Shown here: positions 1 to 10,882 of the stretch, piece after piece
How positions within the stretch are numbered: position 1 is the stretch's first letter
Layout: every line of letters starts with the position of its first letter
NCBI RefSeq assembly: GCF_027244095.1
Contig: NC_069662.1
Location: 16,394,501-16,458,500 of the forward strand
Length of the DNA: 64,000 nucleotides
Direction of reading: 5' to 3'
DNA from: Hemicordylus capensis
Lineage: Eukaryota; Chordata; Lepidosauria; Squamata; Cordylidae
Position numbers and translations under genes: made by a program
The notes under the pieces: generated by a model
What the model was told of the DNA's origin: nothing
Seen by the model: the letters and a program-made list of their open reading frames with translations, nothing else
The model's database searches: none

Positions 1-89
1 TGAGGATGTTCTCAGGCTTGAGGTCTCGATGGATGATGTTACTGGCGTGCAGGTAGCTCACAGCCTCCAGGAGGGCTCGCATGATACAC
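1..89 (-). CDS. PHKG2: PHKG2 exon: catalytic loop (cut by window edge)
   Basis: Encodes [20 protein letters not shown] then RDLKPENIL. Acceptor TTTTCAG at 98-90. The exon runs off the left edge, so its donor is not visible. Confidence 0.95.
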
Positions 90-2899
90 CTGAAAAGAGA
101 GGCAGAACCCCGTCTGCTGCTGCAGCCTCTCTTTATTTAGTGCCACAGGAAGTTGGGGCACAAGCATGGTAATGGTGACTCCAGCAGAGGGTGCTGTGCG
201 TTACCTGGTCTCCTTCTCGCTGAGGGTCACCTTCTCTGTAAGGTAGTCAAACAGTTCCCCACGTCTCATCCTGCAGGGGAACAAGGGATCTGGGGTAAAT
301 CTATATGCAATGGGGGGTGGCATGGAGGAGAGCACAGACCTCCCCCTCACTAAACCTTAGAAGTGAGGCAACCCTTTGAAAGCAAGAGCCTGCCTGGTCC
401 AGTGGACAGAGGCCAGGAGGATCTGGGTTTGTGTGCCACCTCTGATATGGACCAATTATATGGCTCCCTGCAGAGCAGGGTTCACCAGATGTTGTTGGAC
501 TACAGCCCCTATCATCCCATGGGAATTGTAGTCCAACAATATCGGGGGGAGGGGCCCTGCTCTGAAAGAGAGAGTGCTGCAGGTTTATGGTACTTAGTCA
601 AAACGTTCTATTTATCTACACTTGTGCAAACTGAAAATACAACTATAGAGGAACAGGAGCAAGCACACAGGCAGGCCATGTTCCAAAGCAGCAGCCGTTC
701 AGCCTGCGTAGACTGGGAAGCCCAGATGAGCTGGCTACTTCGGTCAGCCGAACTGCTCTTTCCAATAACTGTTGTAACAAAACCTGACAAATGTGATTTC
801 TCCTGTCACCCCCTCAGTTCAGCTCAGTTTCTGGTGGTTGCTTCACCCATTACTTTCCCAATCCAGACTATCATGTTGGCAGAAGCGCATGCTCACATAC
901 ATGCAAAAGGAAGTGCAAAGGTTCCTCAGGGAGGCCAATACTTGCAACAGAGTTTAGAAAGGTATTTCCCATGTCAGGGGAGAATAGGGTGGATGAAAAG
1001 CTTCAACTTTCAGAGGAATGCTACTTACAAGTCAAATACCAGGAACATGAAGGCGGAGGACTCATAGGAATCTATAAGAGTAACTGGAGAGAGAAAAAGA
1101 GAGGTGGGGGAGAAAGAGAGGAGTTATACAGCTAGAGTGCTGGGTATTCCTTCAGCCTACACAAAGAGACAGAAAACAGTGCTAGAGCACCATCTGGTGA
1201 CAGACTACATGCATTACAACTCAGTGTAAGCTCCCAAAGATATATCTGGTGAAGAATGAGAGTACAAGTACAACAAATATTTATATAACACTTTTCAACA
1301 AAAGTTCCCAAAGTGGTTTACATAGCAATAAATAAATAAAATTTCTCCCTGTCCCCAAAGGGCTCACAATCTAAAAATGAAACATAAGACAGCCACCAGC
1401 AACAGCTACTAGGGGGGTGCTGTGCTGGGGATGGATAGCGCCAGTTGCTCTCCCCCTGCTAAATAAAGAGAACCACTATTTTTAAAAGGTGCCTCTTTAC
1501 TCAGTTAGCAGGGGGAAGCAGTTAGAAGTTACAAGCAGAAGCATGTAGAACTGTCAATCACTACCTATAACAGGATCAGACAAACCTTTTCTGTGGAACT
1601 AAAAAGGTAAAGTGTGCTGTTGAATTGGTGCCAACTCCTGGCGACCACAGGGCCCTGTGGTTGATTTCCACAGTTACGACAAACAAACAGGATTCAGGAT
1701 TTCTCATCAGCAAACGCGTACATTACAGGTCATGGTACTAATGCTGGAGTAAAATGGATAAGACCACTCAATTGTATTATATAGGAACATAGGAAGCTGC
1801 CTTAGCCAGAGAATGAATTGAACATTAGAGCAGTGTTTCCAAACCTTTTTCATTCTGAGGCACACTGGCATTTAAAAAAAACTTGGGGCACACTGCCTGC
1901 CCCCCAACACACATTTTTGTGGTAGCTAAGCCACACAATATTTATCCCTCCTCCTCTGTATTCTTATGTAATCATTTTGCTTATTCGTAGCCACCCCTCA
2001 TGTCCCTCCTAGATCTGACTGATCCCATAATGCACCAGGAAGTACATGTCCCTCCCAGTGCATTATGAGGTGAGCCAGCTCTAAAAGCTTTTGGTGTTGA
2101 CTTAAGGAGTGAGTCAGCACAGCACACTGGCCAATATCTCGTGGCACATCAGAGTGCCATGGCACACCAGTAGGAAAACACCGCATTAGAGAGATGCCAA
2201 GATGAGGGTCTTGGTTGGAAGGGATGGCCACTCACTGATGTAAGGGTGACCTGAGACCTGGCGCAGGATGGCAATCTCTTTGCCCGTCGACACGCGCACC
2301 TCCTCCAGCTGCTGCGGGGTCATGCGTTCTGGGGTGACCTCGATAATCTTTACCGCATACTCCTGGCCTGTCTGCTTGTGTATACATCGCCGGACTACAC
2401 TGCTCACACCCCTGCGGAGAGGAGATAATCAATCAATCCAAAGTCTCTAGACACACTGAAGCTATTGGCGGCGGTGGGGGGGGGGGGGTTAGAGGGTCTC
2501 CATGCTACTCAATGAACTTTTTTTTTTAAATTCTTACATTTATATCCCACTCTTGCTCCATGGAGCCTAACGTGGTCACGTTTATCCTCACTATATCCTG
2601 TGAAGTAGGTTAGGCCACGAGATAAGTGACTGGCCCAGAGTCACTCAGTGAGTTTCATGGCTGAATGGGGATTTTAACTCAGGTCTTCCCGGTTCTAGTC
2701 TAGCACTCTAACCAGTACACCATGCTGGCTCTCAGGGACCACCTCCCATCCCAGCCCAGTCCTCACCTGCCTATAACATCCTTGGGGTCATATTTCTGGT
2801 AGAATTCTTTGGCTCCAGCCCAGTCTGGAAGCTCATCATCTAGACCCACGTCCCGCGTCATCCTGCTGTGGAAGTTGGGGAGATGTGCAGAATCAAGAT
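1..2899 (-). CDS. PHKG2: Phosphorylase kinase catalytic subunit gamma 2, 5' part of gene (five coding exons, continues past left edge)
   Basis: Catalytic gamma subunit of phosphorylase kinase (liver/testis form), which phosphorylates and activates glycogen phosphorylase in the cytosol under control of the alpha, beta and calmodulin (delta) subunits. Coding exons in order: 2861-2767, 2411-2236, 1083-1029, 270-205, 89-1; all junctions are AG/GT and phases agree. The 160 residues visible start [14 protein letters not shown]. They hold the glycine-rich loop GRGVSSVV (about 31-38), the ATP-binding lysine in EYAVKIIEV (K53), and the catalytic loop [10 protein letters not shown] (about 151-160, catalytic Asp 153), which match human PHKG2 closely from memory. 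The regulatory C-terminal half lies outside the window. The CpG-rich segment near 5 kb is the likely promoter. Confidence 0.96.
205..270 (-). CDS. PHKG2: PHKG2 exon: start of C-lobe
   Basis: A 66-bp exon encoding [20 protein letters not shown] then TR; acceptor CTGCAG, donor AG|GTAACG. Confidence 0.95.
271..1028. other. PHKG2 intron
   Basis: Non-coding. Around 476-560 it holds a short palindromic repeat (ttgttggactacagcccc facing its complement) of the kind seen again near 6.1 and 34.3 kb. No other structure recognised. Confidence 0.8.
476..560. repeat. Short palindromic non-autonomous DNA element
   Basis: The arm ttgttggactacag faces its near reverse complement ctgtagtccaacaa-type arm within about 50 bases. 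The same motif recurs at 6093-6182 and 34297-34432, which indicates a dispersed family. Confidence 0.55.
1029..1083 (-). CDS. PHKG2: PHKG2 exon: N-lobe to hinge
   Basis: A 55-bp exon encoding [18 protein letters not shown], the strand and hinge between the kinase lobes. Acceptor CTCCAG, donor TT|GTAAGT. It is too short to be obvious as a reading frame but fits both phases exactly. Confidence 0.93.
1260..1525. repeat. Interspersed repeat, unclassified family (copy 1)
   Basis: Contains ggctcacaatctaaa and a segment on aaataaagagaacca / aggtgcctcttt that recurs near 45745-46015 and, in part and inverted, near 20200-20410. It is probably an old squamate retroposon; I do not recognise the family. 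Confidence 0.5.
1606..1690 (-). repeat. BovB-tailed SINE fragment
   Basis: On the minus strand this carries the tail motif (gtcgccaggagttggcacc type) that SINEs share with the 3' end of BovB LINEs in squamates. Only the tail is present. Confidence 0.55.
2236..2411 (-). CDS. PHKG2: PHKG2 exon: glycine loop and ATP lysine
   Basis: Reads [20 protein letters not shown] onward to GHPYI; contains the nucleotide-binding loop and the VAIK-type lysine (YAVKII). Acceptor CGCAG, donor A|GTGAGT. Confidence 0.95.
2515..2735 (-). repeat. tRNA/CORE-type SINE in PHKG2 intron
   Basis: Minus strand reads a tRNA-like head (ggttagagtgctagacta), then catgaaactcactgagtgac, ggccagtcacttatctcgtg and an A/T-rich tail. 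Related copies lie at 3812-3965 and 5788-5945. Confidence 0.6.
2767..2899 (-). CDS. PHKG2: PHKG2 first coding exon
   Basis: The ATG is at 2861-2859, followed by [20 protein letters not shown] and on to DVIGR, ending in split codon AG|G at donor GTGAGG. Acceptor TTTTCAG at 2908-2900 leaves 38 bases of 5' UTR. No earlier in-frame ATG lies in this exon. Confidence 0.93.
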
Positions 2900-3410
2900 C
2901 TGAAAAGCAAGGTGGGGATATCAGGGAAGAACCTTTCAAGGGCTAGCTATACAAGTCCTTGAAAGATTCTTGCACAGAGTGCTCCTATCCCAAGGGAAGA
3001 CCTTCAGAGAAGTCAAGCTGAGAGGAAGAGGGCAAGGCATGCAGTCAGAGTGCAAGAGATAAGGAAGGCGGTAAACACCGGACGTTGATGGGGATATGGA
3101 CTGTGTGTACCTGTATGAGTACACTGACTGACATGCCAATTCTGTGAAAACATACTCTACAATCAATCTTTATGGTAGTAGTTGGTTGGTTTTGCTCAGC
3201 AGACCAACACGGCTACCCCTCTGGAAGTTCTAGCCATCAAGTTAGAAAGGCCCTCCTGTACAACCACACATTAAGGTTTCATCTTTTGGATCCACAACCA
3301 AGTCAAAACCAACAGGTTAGATCACCACAATTCAATGGGGGTGGGGGTAGAATCTCAACAAGCCAAGCAACTCGATGATCCTTGAGGAGGAGGAGGATTA
3401 GAAAGCCAGA

Positions 3411-3596
3411 AGCAATAGCAGAGTGGTAGAGCATCTGCTTTGCCAGCAGAAGCTCCCAACTTCAACCCCTGGTTTTTCCAGGTAGGGCTGGGAAAGACTC
3501 CTGCCTGAAACCTTGGAGAGCCACTGCCAGTCAGTGTATGCAATACTGAGATAGACAAATGGTCGGATTCTATAGAAGGCAGTTTCCTATGTTCCA
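3411..3596 (+). repeat. tRNA-headed squamate SINE
   Basis: A tRNA-like head with A and B box relics (gagtggtagagcatctgctt) is followed by the body ggtagggctgggaaagactc, gagagccactgccagtcagt, and the end ggcagtttcctatgtt. At least seven related copies occur in the window. Confidence 0.7.
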
Positions 3597-3811
3597 GCCA
3601 CAACAGCCATGACAGATATTGAAATCCAACCACAGCATCCTGTCAGGATAATGGGATGAGTGGACTTTGGCCTGATCCAGGTAGCATCTCGCTTTCAGAC
3701 ACTGGGCATGAATAGTGAGTCTTATAAGATCTACATGCTTGGGCCAGGACATGCTCACTTTGCTCCCACGTTCTCACTCACAACTACTCGCCTGTTTTTC
3801 TCTCACCATCC

Positions 3812-3965
3812 TGCAGACCTTCTTTGTTCTTCCTACAAGGAGCTCAGAGCAACATTTTACAACCACCCTGTGAGGTAGGCTAGACTAAGCAATAGTGACT
3901 GGCCCAAGGCCATCTAGTGAGCTTCAGAGCTGGGCAGGGATTTGAACACAGGTCTCGTTGGAGTA
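3812..3965 (-). repeat. CORE-type SINE fragment
   Basis: Minus strand carries the ctagatggccttgggccagt and cctcacagggtggttg-like segments found in the 2515 and 5788 copies. Confidence 0.5.
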
Positions 3966-4062
3966 AGGTTGCAATCCTATACATACTTACTTGGTAGTAA
4001 GCCCCAATGGGACATTACCAAATAAATATGTATAGGATTGCACCACAAGTCCAAAGAGGATA

Positions 4063-4262
4063 GGGACATAGGAAGTTGCTTTATACAGAGTCAGGACTTT
4101 GGTCCATCTAGTTCAGTATTGTCTGAACTGAAAAGCAGTAACTCTCCATGGTTTCAGAGAAGAGCCTTTCCCAACCCTACCTTGAGACTGAACCTGGGAC
4201 CATGATCTCCATACAAACCAGGCACTCTACCAGTTACAATCCCATCCCTACACACACTGGCT
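4063..4262 (-). repeat. tRNA-headed squamate SINE
   Basis: Inverse orientation of the 3411 family: begins ataggaagttgctttataca and ends in the tRNA-like head (ggtagagtgcctggtttgta on the minus strand). Confidence 0.65.
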
Positions 4263-4899
4263 CTCGGGGATGTTGGTAGAGACTGAGGTATTATCCCACA
4301 AGTCTTTCAAAACAGATTCTGACATGAGCAAGTTTGCTAAAATTATACACTAAAATTACTTCCATCTGCTGTGGTTTGTACTAATATGGAGCAGAATTCC
4401 CTCGGGAGTCCATAAACATGCACTGAAAACAGATCTGGCGGGGAAGAGGGGAAAACCTTATATTAACGTATATTAAGATATAAACAATCTATATTAAGTG
4501 ATCTCAATTATGCAACTCCTTATCATAATATCTCTACTCCCATGAGCCTCCCCCATTCTTTTCCCATAACCATGTACATTAAAAAGCAACCCTGTAACAC
4601 CGGCTACCTTACAATGTTGTTGTAAGGATTACTGAGACAATGTGAGTGGAACCATTTGAGCACTTCCCAAAAAACAAACACAGAAATAGGGACATACAAA
4701 CCATACATATAAATATTTATGATTGCATAATAAAACATGCCAAGGCCGAAGTAGGCACTGGTGAAACACATGTGCCAATCTTGTCCTCCAGGCCCAGAAC
4801 CGGCAACTCGGGGAGCGGTAAATGCACTCTGCACATGCTCAGAGGCAGTCTGTTCTGCGGTTCTAGGACAGTGGCCTAGCCCTGGCAACAGGTTCCGGG

Positions 4900-5760
4900 G
4901 CTCAACCCTGGAAAGCCTTACGCTCAAATGAAGCATTGCCCACTTAACACAGCCGGTAAGCTCTTCAGAACCCCACCCCCGTTTCTTTTGCCTCAGGAAG
5001 AATTCCCCCGATACGTATTTACGCCCCGCCCACGAAAAGGGACTCCCCGAAATCCTCACCCGGCGCTGCCTTTGCTCGGACTGAGTGAATGACCCCGCTC
5101 GCAGCCGGCGACTCCCAGGGTCCGCCTCCCTCCTTCCTGATTCGTCCGCCCGCTTCAAAGGACTTTAAGAGTGACAGGATATAACAGCATTTGGCGTTGG
5201 CGAAAGGAAAAACAATCCGTCCCGGGACTGACGAAGGCAACAGTCAGGGGGAAAAAGGGTGGCCCGAAGAAAAGGGGAGGGACGTGGGAGGCAGGAGCGA
5301 ATGAAATTTAAGGCGATGACGCTAGAGGGCGGGGACTAAAAGAGGAAGCGGCTGTTTCCTCTTCACAGTCGGGGCGTGGGGGGAGCTAGTGCGCCAATCA
5401 CAAAAGCCTGTGGGAGGGGGTGGAGAAAGGTGCATTATTGACAATTGAGCTAATCAATCGGCTGCAAGGCTTGTGAAGCCGGGCTGGGAGGCGGCTCTTA
5501 GAGACCAGAGTCTGGAGAAAGGAATAGCCAATCGCGAGACACAAAGGGAGTGAATTGACAAGCGGGGTTAGCCGAGGTTTCATAACGCGCGAAGCAAAGG
5601 TCAAAATGAGGTCGCTGCTCAAACAGCCTTTCTTCGCTTCTTGGGCATGTGGCTGGACAGCAAAAACAAAAACCCGCCAGCCTCAGGACCTGAAACCCGC
5701 TTCTTGCCCTGGCCAGTCCCCGCCCCGCCCCCAATTTAACCACAGGACAGATCATTCATC
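4900..5760 (-). promoter_or_regulatory. CpG-rich region, likely PHKG2 promoter and untranslated first exon
   Basis: CpG dinucleotides and GC boxes (cgccccgcccac near 5020, ggggcgtgggg near 5370, ccgcccc near 5725) cluster here and are sparse on both sides. CCAAT boxes occur near 5394 and 5527. A good minus-strand donor (CCGG|GTGAGG, near 5060) could end an untranslated first exon that splices to 2899. This is the only CpG-rich, promoter-like stretch beside PHKG2. Transcription start not determinable. Confidence 0.65.
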
Positions 5761-5787
5761 ATGACAGACCCCGCCCCCATTTATGTA

Positions 5788-5990
5788 ATTTATTTATTAC
5801 ATTTATAGCCCGCTCTTCCTCCAAGGAGCCCAGAGCGGTGTACTACATACTTGAGTTTCTTCGCACAACAACCCTATGAAGTAAGTTAGGCTGAGAGAGA
5901 AGTGACTGGCCCAGAGTCACCCAGCTAGTATCATGGCTGAATTTAAGCCATTAAAGACAGACAGACAGACAGACACACACACACAACAGC
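5788..5990 (-). repeat. CORE-type SINE fragment followed by simple repeat
   Basis: Minus strand shows agctgggtgactctgggcca and the cctcacagg-like segment. It is joined on the right by a (GACA)n/(CA)n simple repeat at about 5955-5985. Confidence 0.6.
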
Positions 5991-6092
5991 CCCCCCCCCG
6001 TCCACCCAATTAACCCAGTCCCATCAACAACGTTTTAAATTGACATCCCCAGTATTTCTATGGTGAGCAAAGTAAAAATTGGCACTATAGCA

Positions 6093-6182
6093 GGGCTGCA
6101 CAAGGTTAGTCTTCCAGATGTTTTTGGACTACAATTCCCATAATCCCATCACAGTGGCCAATAATCAGGAATTATGGGAATT
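6093..6182. repeat. Palindromic DNA-element fragment
   Basis: Carries tttttggactacaattccca and ataatcaggaattatgggaa, the central palindrome of the family seen whole at 34297-34432. Truncated on its right by the BovB fragment. Confidence 0.5.
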
Positions 6183-6950
6183 AATAATGAAGACATTGAA
6201 GTGGTGGATAGCTTCTGCCTTTTGGGATTGACCATTAATAGTAAAGGATCCAGCAGTCAAGAAATACACACTGCAGACTAGCACTTGGTAGGGGTGCAAT
6301 GAAGGCCTTAGAAAGGATATTTAGATACCGTGACGTGAGTATACCTACAAAAATTAGAATCGTTCAGACAGTTGTTTTTTCCATGACACACTATGGAGGC
6401 AAAAGCTGGACCTTGAAGAAGCAAGATAGAAATAATATTGATGCTTTTGAACTTTGATGCTGGAGAAGACTTTTGAAGATACCATGGACAGCCAGGAAAA
6501 CAAACAAATAGATAATAGAATAAATCATTCCAGAATTTTCACTCAAAGCACAAATCACCATGCTCAAACTATCATACTTGGGACATATTATGCGAAAATC
6601 CAACTCCCTTGAGAAGAAGTCCATAATGCTGGGAAAAGCTGAAGAAAAGAGACGACGATCAGCAGCAAGGTGGATGGACTCAATTACAACAGCAGTAAAT
6701 GCACCAGAGAGCTTAAAGGCCAAGCTGAAGACAGATCATCCTGGAGAGAATCTAGCTATGTGGTTGCTAAGAGTTGACACCAACTTGGCAGCGCTTAATC
6801 AATCAAAAGCCAACATCTGTAGGAGGGCCAAAGTTGTGCAACTCTGCACTATAGAGACAGGTAGCAGATATGCTGTGACATTCAACAGTTCAGCATATAC
6901 ATGGCTTGAAGTGGTAATTGTGTCACTGTGGGCTTGAAACAACTGAAACA
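6183..6950 (+). pseudogene. BovB/RTE LINE, 3' fragment with end of ORF
   Basis: The plus-strand frame at about 6550-6795 reads LKLSYLGHIMRKSNSLEKKS then IMLGKAEEKRRRSAARWMDS and DTNLAALNQS. This matches the conserved C-terminal end of RTE/BovB LINE proteins (HLMRR..SLEK..MLGK..RRRGRQ..RWLD, from memory). The upstream part (6183-6540) is the same ORF in broken frames. The endonuclease and reverse transcriptase core are missing: a typical 5'-truncated LINE insertion. Confidence 0.75.
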
Positions 6951-6984
6951 TGGTTACATTTGTGAAGAGGATTGTTCCCCAAGA

Positions 6985-7110
6985 CCCTCTAGCTCAGTAC
7001 TGTCTACTCTGACTGGCAGTGGCTCTCTGGTTTCAGACAGGGGTCTCTCTCTACTTTGAGATGCTGAGGACTGAAGGTGGGAGTTTCTGGATGCAAAGCA
7101 GATTCTGTAC
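6985..7110 (-). repeat. tRNA-headed squamate SINE fragment
   Basis: Plus-strand text ctctagctcagtactgtcta, ctctgactggcagtggctct and gatgcaaagcagat is the reverse complement of the 3411 family. Confidence 0.65.
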
Positions 7111-7135
7111 CACTGCCATCAGCAAAAGAACATGA

Positions 7136-7330
7136 GCCGTTGGCACTTACCTGAATGGTCATTCTCCTCAGAAGTATGGATGGCATCCAAGATCATCATG
7201 GGTTGTCACGACCTCCTGCTCCGAGACAGGGCCAATCAGAGAGCTTTTCCTCCTGTAGCAGGAGGGAGGGGCAATCCCCTCAGGCTTCAGTCTATAGCTA
7301 GCTCTCCGATGCTCCGGCTAGAGAAAAAAC
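7136..7330 (+). repeat. DIRS copy A left inverted terminus
   Basis: Starts agccgttggcacttacctga; the segment catgggttgtcacgacctcc to about 7300 is the reverse complement of 12620-12740. Confidence 0.85.
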
Positions 7331-7546
7331 CAGTCGCAGAGAAAGAACCAAGCAGAATGGAACAACAAGTAAAGTAGAACTTTAGAAGAAAACGAGCTGT
7401 GAATTCTTATTGCGGAAAAACCCCACCCATGGGATGAGACGTACAACGCGGAAGAATAGAGCCTCCCCACACCTATATAGGGAACAGAAAGGTGGATAAG
7501 TTGGAAACAAACAGAAGCAGAAACACGAACGGTCGGGTGGGTCGGA

Positions 7547-7640
7547 TGCCATCCATACTTCTGAGGAGAATGACCATTCAGGTAAGTGCCAACGGCTCAT
7601 TCTCCCTCAGAAGAGGATGGCATCCGAGATCATCATGGGA
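7547..7640. repeat. DIRS copy A internal complementary region
   Basis: Bases 7547-7601 are the reverse complement of 7136-7190 (the left terminus). Bases 7602-7640 are the reverse complement of about 12736-12775 (the right terminus). In the DIRS family such a region is thought to template completion of the ends and mirrors a circle junction. Confidence 0.85.
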
Positions 7641-7688
7641 CATGCCATAGCCGCTATCCTAGCTGGGTGGGAGACCGTGAGAATGCTC

Positions 7689-8750
7689 CTATGGCGGGAC
7701 CACCTGTTGCAGAACACGTCTGCCAAAAGAAGCGTCTGCAGAAGCCCAGTCGTGTATTTTATAGAATTTAACAAACGTGGACAGGGAGGCCCACGTTGCA
7801 GCTCTGCAGATATCGATCAAAGGCGCCCTCGTGGAGAGGGCTGCAGAAGCCGCGGCGCTGCGCGTGGAGTGGGCAGTTATACCCTCCGGAGGCACCGCCT
7901 TAGCCGCTGTATAGGCCAAGCGAATGCACTCGCAGATCCAGCGTGACAAAGTAGGAGAAGAGACCTTCCTTCCCAGAGAGCAGTCCCTGAATGATACAAA
8001 CAGGGAATCAGAGACCCTAAAGCCCTTAGTGCGCCGCAAATAGATTCGTAATGCCCTGCGGACATCTAGGGTGTGCCACTCCTTCTCCCTGGGATTGGCA
8101 GGGTGGGGGCAGAATGAAGGCAGCATGAGCTCCTGGGATCGGTGAAAAAGAGAATTAACCTTGGGCAGGTAAGTGGGGTCTGTACGCAGAACAACGTAAT
8201 CGGAGTAAACTAGACACAACTCCTTCCTGGCCGACAAAGCGCCCAGGTCTGAGACCCGCCGGGCTGATGTAATGGCTACCAAAAATAGGACTTTAAAGGT
8301 AAGAATACGCAGCGGCACAGTCCTTAAAGGTTCAAAAGGAGGCTTAACCAGGGCCCGAAGAACCAAGTTCAGGTCCCAAGTGGGGAAACGATGGACCGGT
8401 GGAGGACTAAGGGCCGCCGCACCCTTAAGGAACCTTCGAATGTGGGGATGGCATGACAAAGGAGATGTCCCAGGAACCTGCAGAGTAGAGGAGATAGAAA
8501 ACATCTGTCGCCTGAGGGTGGCCGGTTTGAGCCCCCTATCCAATCCGGATTGCAGGAACCCCAGTACCTGACTGACCGAGGCGGAGTGAGGGTCGGCCCC
8601 AACCGACACGCACCATGCCACGAATGCAGTCCATGTGGCTTGGTAAACCCTGAGTGTTGAGGGCCGTTTGGATGCCAAGATAGTCTCCTTGACTGCAGGA
8701 GAGTAACCGCATGCGTCTAGCGCGCCCCGCTCAACCTCCAGGCGTGTAGG
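7689..8750 (-). pseudogene. DIRS copy A: tyrosine recombinase region
   Basis: The encoded segment begins about KETILASKRPSTLRVYQATW. It has an N-terminal SAM-like core-binding region and a catalytic region with the family signatures TSARRVSDLGAL (first Arg), AHSTRSAAASAA (His-x-x-Arg) and a FVKFYKI tyrosine motif. It would cut and rejoin the circular cDNA intermediate during integration. The same frame stays open far upstream across the RT/RNase H region. Treated as part of an old mobile element, not a host gene. Confidence 0.85.
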
Positions 8751-10882
8751 TTCAACCAGCGCGGGTCCGGGTGGAAGAGCGGACCCTGTCGAAGGAGTTG
8801 GGGATGAGAGCCCAAGGGCACTGGGGGGGCTAGGGACATGTCGACGAGGTCCGAAAACCACGGGCGGCGCGGCCAATGCGGGGCCACGAGAATGAGTTCC
8901 GCCCGCTGTTGGCGGACCAATCTGACCGTCTGGGACAGGATGGGCGTGGGGGGAAAGACGTACATAAGGCCCTGTGGCCAAGGTGTCAATAGGGCGTCCA
9001 CCCCCTCGGCTCCGTGTGTTTGGTACCTTGAGAAGAACCTGGGGACCTTGGCGTTCCCCGGAGCCGCAAACAGGTCCACCTGTGGGTGTCCGAAGCTCGC
9101 CGTGATGGCGCGAAAGGCTTGCTCGTCCAGGACCCATTCTGCCTGGTCCAGCCTGGTTCTGCTGAGCCAATCTGCCAGTGTGTTGGACTCCCCGCTGACG
9201 TGCACTGCTTCTAGCGAGCCCAGGTGCCTTTCTGCCCAGTGTAGGAGCACAGAGGCCTCGTGCATCAGCGGCCAAGCCCTGGTCCCCCCTTGACGATTGA
9301 TATGCGCCTTTGCCGTCGCGCTGTCGGTTTGAATCAGAACATGCCGACCGGCGATCAGGGGAAGGAAACGAATCAGGGAATAGCGGATCGCCCTCAGCTC
9401 CAGCCAATTGATGGACTGGAGCCGTTCCTGAGGGGACCACAGACCCTGAGCGACCTGACTTTGGCAGTGACCGCCCCACCCCCGAAGACTGGCGTCTGTT
9501 GTGACCGTTACACGTGTCACCGGGAGGAAGGAGACCCCCTTGTTCAGGGCTGGCGACAGCCACCAGTGCAGGGACTTCCTCACCCGAGGGGTTAGAAGAA
9601 CCCTGTCCCGGGCCCGGGAAGCTACCAAGTCCTGGAGGGGCAGGAGTAGCCACTGGAGTGGGCGTGAATGAAGGCGAGCCCAGGGAACTATCCCGATGGT
9701 GGATACCATCATCCCCTGTAGTTGGCTGAGGGAAAGAATATCCGGGCGACTGCGGAGACCCGCCTTTCGGCACGCGGTGGACAACCCTCGTCTTCTCTCT
9801 AGGGAGAGGGAGACCGTCCCCTTCATTGAGTCTATTATTGCCCCAAGATGTTGAATCCGGTTCTTGGGGACGAGGGAACTCTTCTGATAGTTCACGAGAA
9901 ACCCGTGGGCCCGGAGAACTGAGATTGTCTCCCCAACATCCCCCAGGGCCCTCTGGAACGTTGGCGAACGGATCAAGAGATCGTCCAGATACGGGTATAA
10001 GTGAATCCCCTTCGTTCTCAAGTGCGCCACCAGTGCCACCATAACCTTGGTGAACACCCGTGGTGCAGTTGACAGACCGAAGGGGAGAGCACGGTATTGA
10101 AAGTGATCCCCCGCATAGGTGAACCGGAGGAACCTCCTGTCCTGGGGGTGAATGGGGACATGGAGGTAGGCCTCCTTCAAGTCCACTGAGGACAAGAAGT
10201 CTCCCTTTTGGAGAGCCAGCAGTATGGAGCGGAGGGTCTCCATCCGGAAGTGCTTGACCCGCAGGAACCGGTTCACAAACTTCAGGTCGAGTATGGCTCT
10301 CGATTCTCCATTCCTTTTCGGCACTAGAAAAAGAATGGAGTAGACGCCACACCCAACCTCGTCTGGGGGAACCGGCTCGACTGCCTGAACCCTGAGCAGG
10401 TGGCTGATGGCAGACAACATCAGGGAATGTTTGCCCGACTTGGCTGAGGTGGGGGACCTCAGAAAACGGTCGGGCGGCTGGGAAAGAAAATCCAGCCTGT
10501 AGCCCTGGCTCACGGTCTGGAGAACCCAGGCGTCCGAGCAAGTTTCCGCCCAAGCCTGGGCGAAAAACTGTAGCCTGCCCCCTACCTGCGACTCCGAAGG
10601 ACAGTCATTGAGCTGCCGGACACTTGAACCCGGATTTTTGCTGATGCCCGGGCTGCCGGAACCTGGACTGGGAGTTGTCCCGAAAGGACGGCTGTGACCT
10701 TTTCCAGGATGGAAACTTGTCCTGCCTATCTTGGCGGTTTCGAAAGGAGGACCGGAAACCCCTGAAAGAGGAAGAGAAGTTAGGAGTGTATTGCCTGCGC
10801 TCATGGCGCTGTGCTGAAGTTGAAGGCATCGCCTTCTTCTTGTCTTTCCCTTCCACCAGTACAGGCTCCAAAATGTCCCCAA
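8717..10882 (-). pseudogene. DIRS copy A: reverse transcriptase and RNase H region
   Basis: Open for 721 codons. The RT part includes FLVPKRNGESRAILDLKFVN, SSVDLKEAYLHVPIHPQDRR, ALPFGLSTAPRVFTKVM and the YLDD catalytic motif. The RNase H part follows with VTTDASLRGWGGH and LIQTDSATAKAHINRQGG. It would copy the element RNA into cDNA and remove the RNA strand. The first residues overlap the end of the gag-like region in another frame, as usual in DIRS elements. Confidence 0.88.

Larger units (their letters stand above)
2900..4899. other. PHKG2 5' intron
   Basis: No coding exon seen. It holds tRNA-headed SINEs at 3411-3596 (plus) and 4063-4262 (minus), a CORE-type SINE piece at 3812-3965 (minus), and otherwise unremarkable AT-rich sequence. 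Confidence 0.7.

Noticed and set aside
363-1067. Plus-strand 234-codon frame over PHKG2 introns
   Set aside because: It overlaps a PHKG2 exon antisense and has no domain or conserved motif.
5555-5764. Divergent gene starting from the PHKG2 CpG-rich region on the plus strand
   Set aside because: The 69-codon frame lacks any recognisable domain and ends within repeats; synteny gives no gene here.
8272-9595. Plus-strand open frames inside DIRS copy A
   Set aside because: Shadows of the long minus-strand RT/RNase H and recombinase regions; no recognisable protein features.
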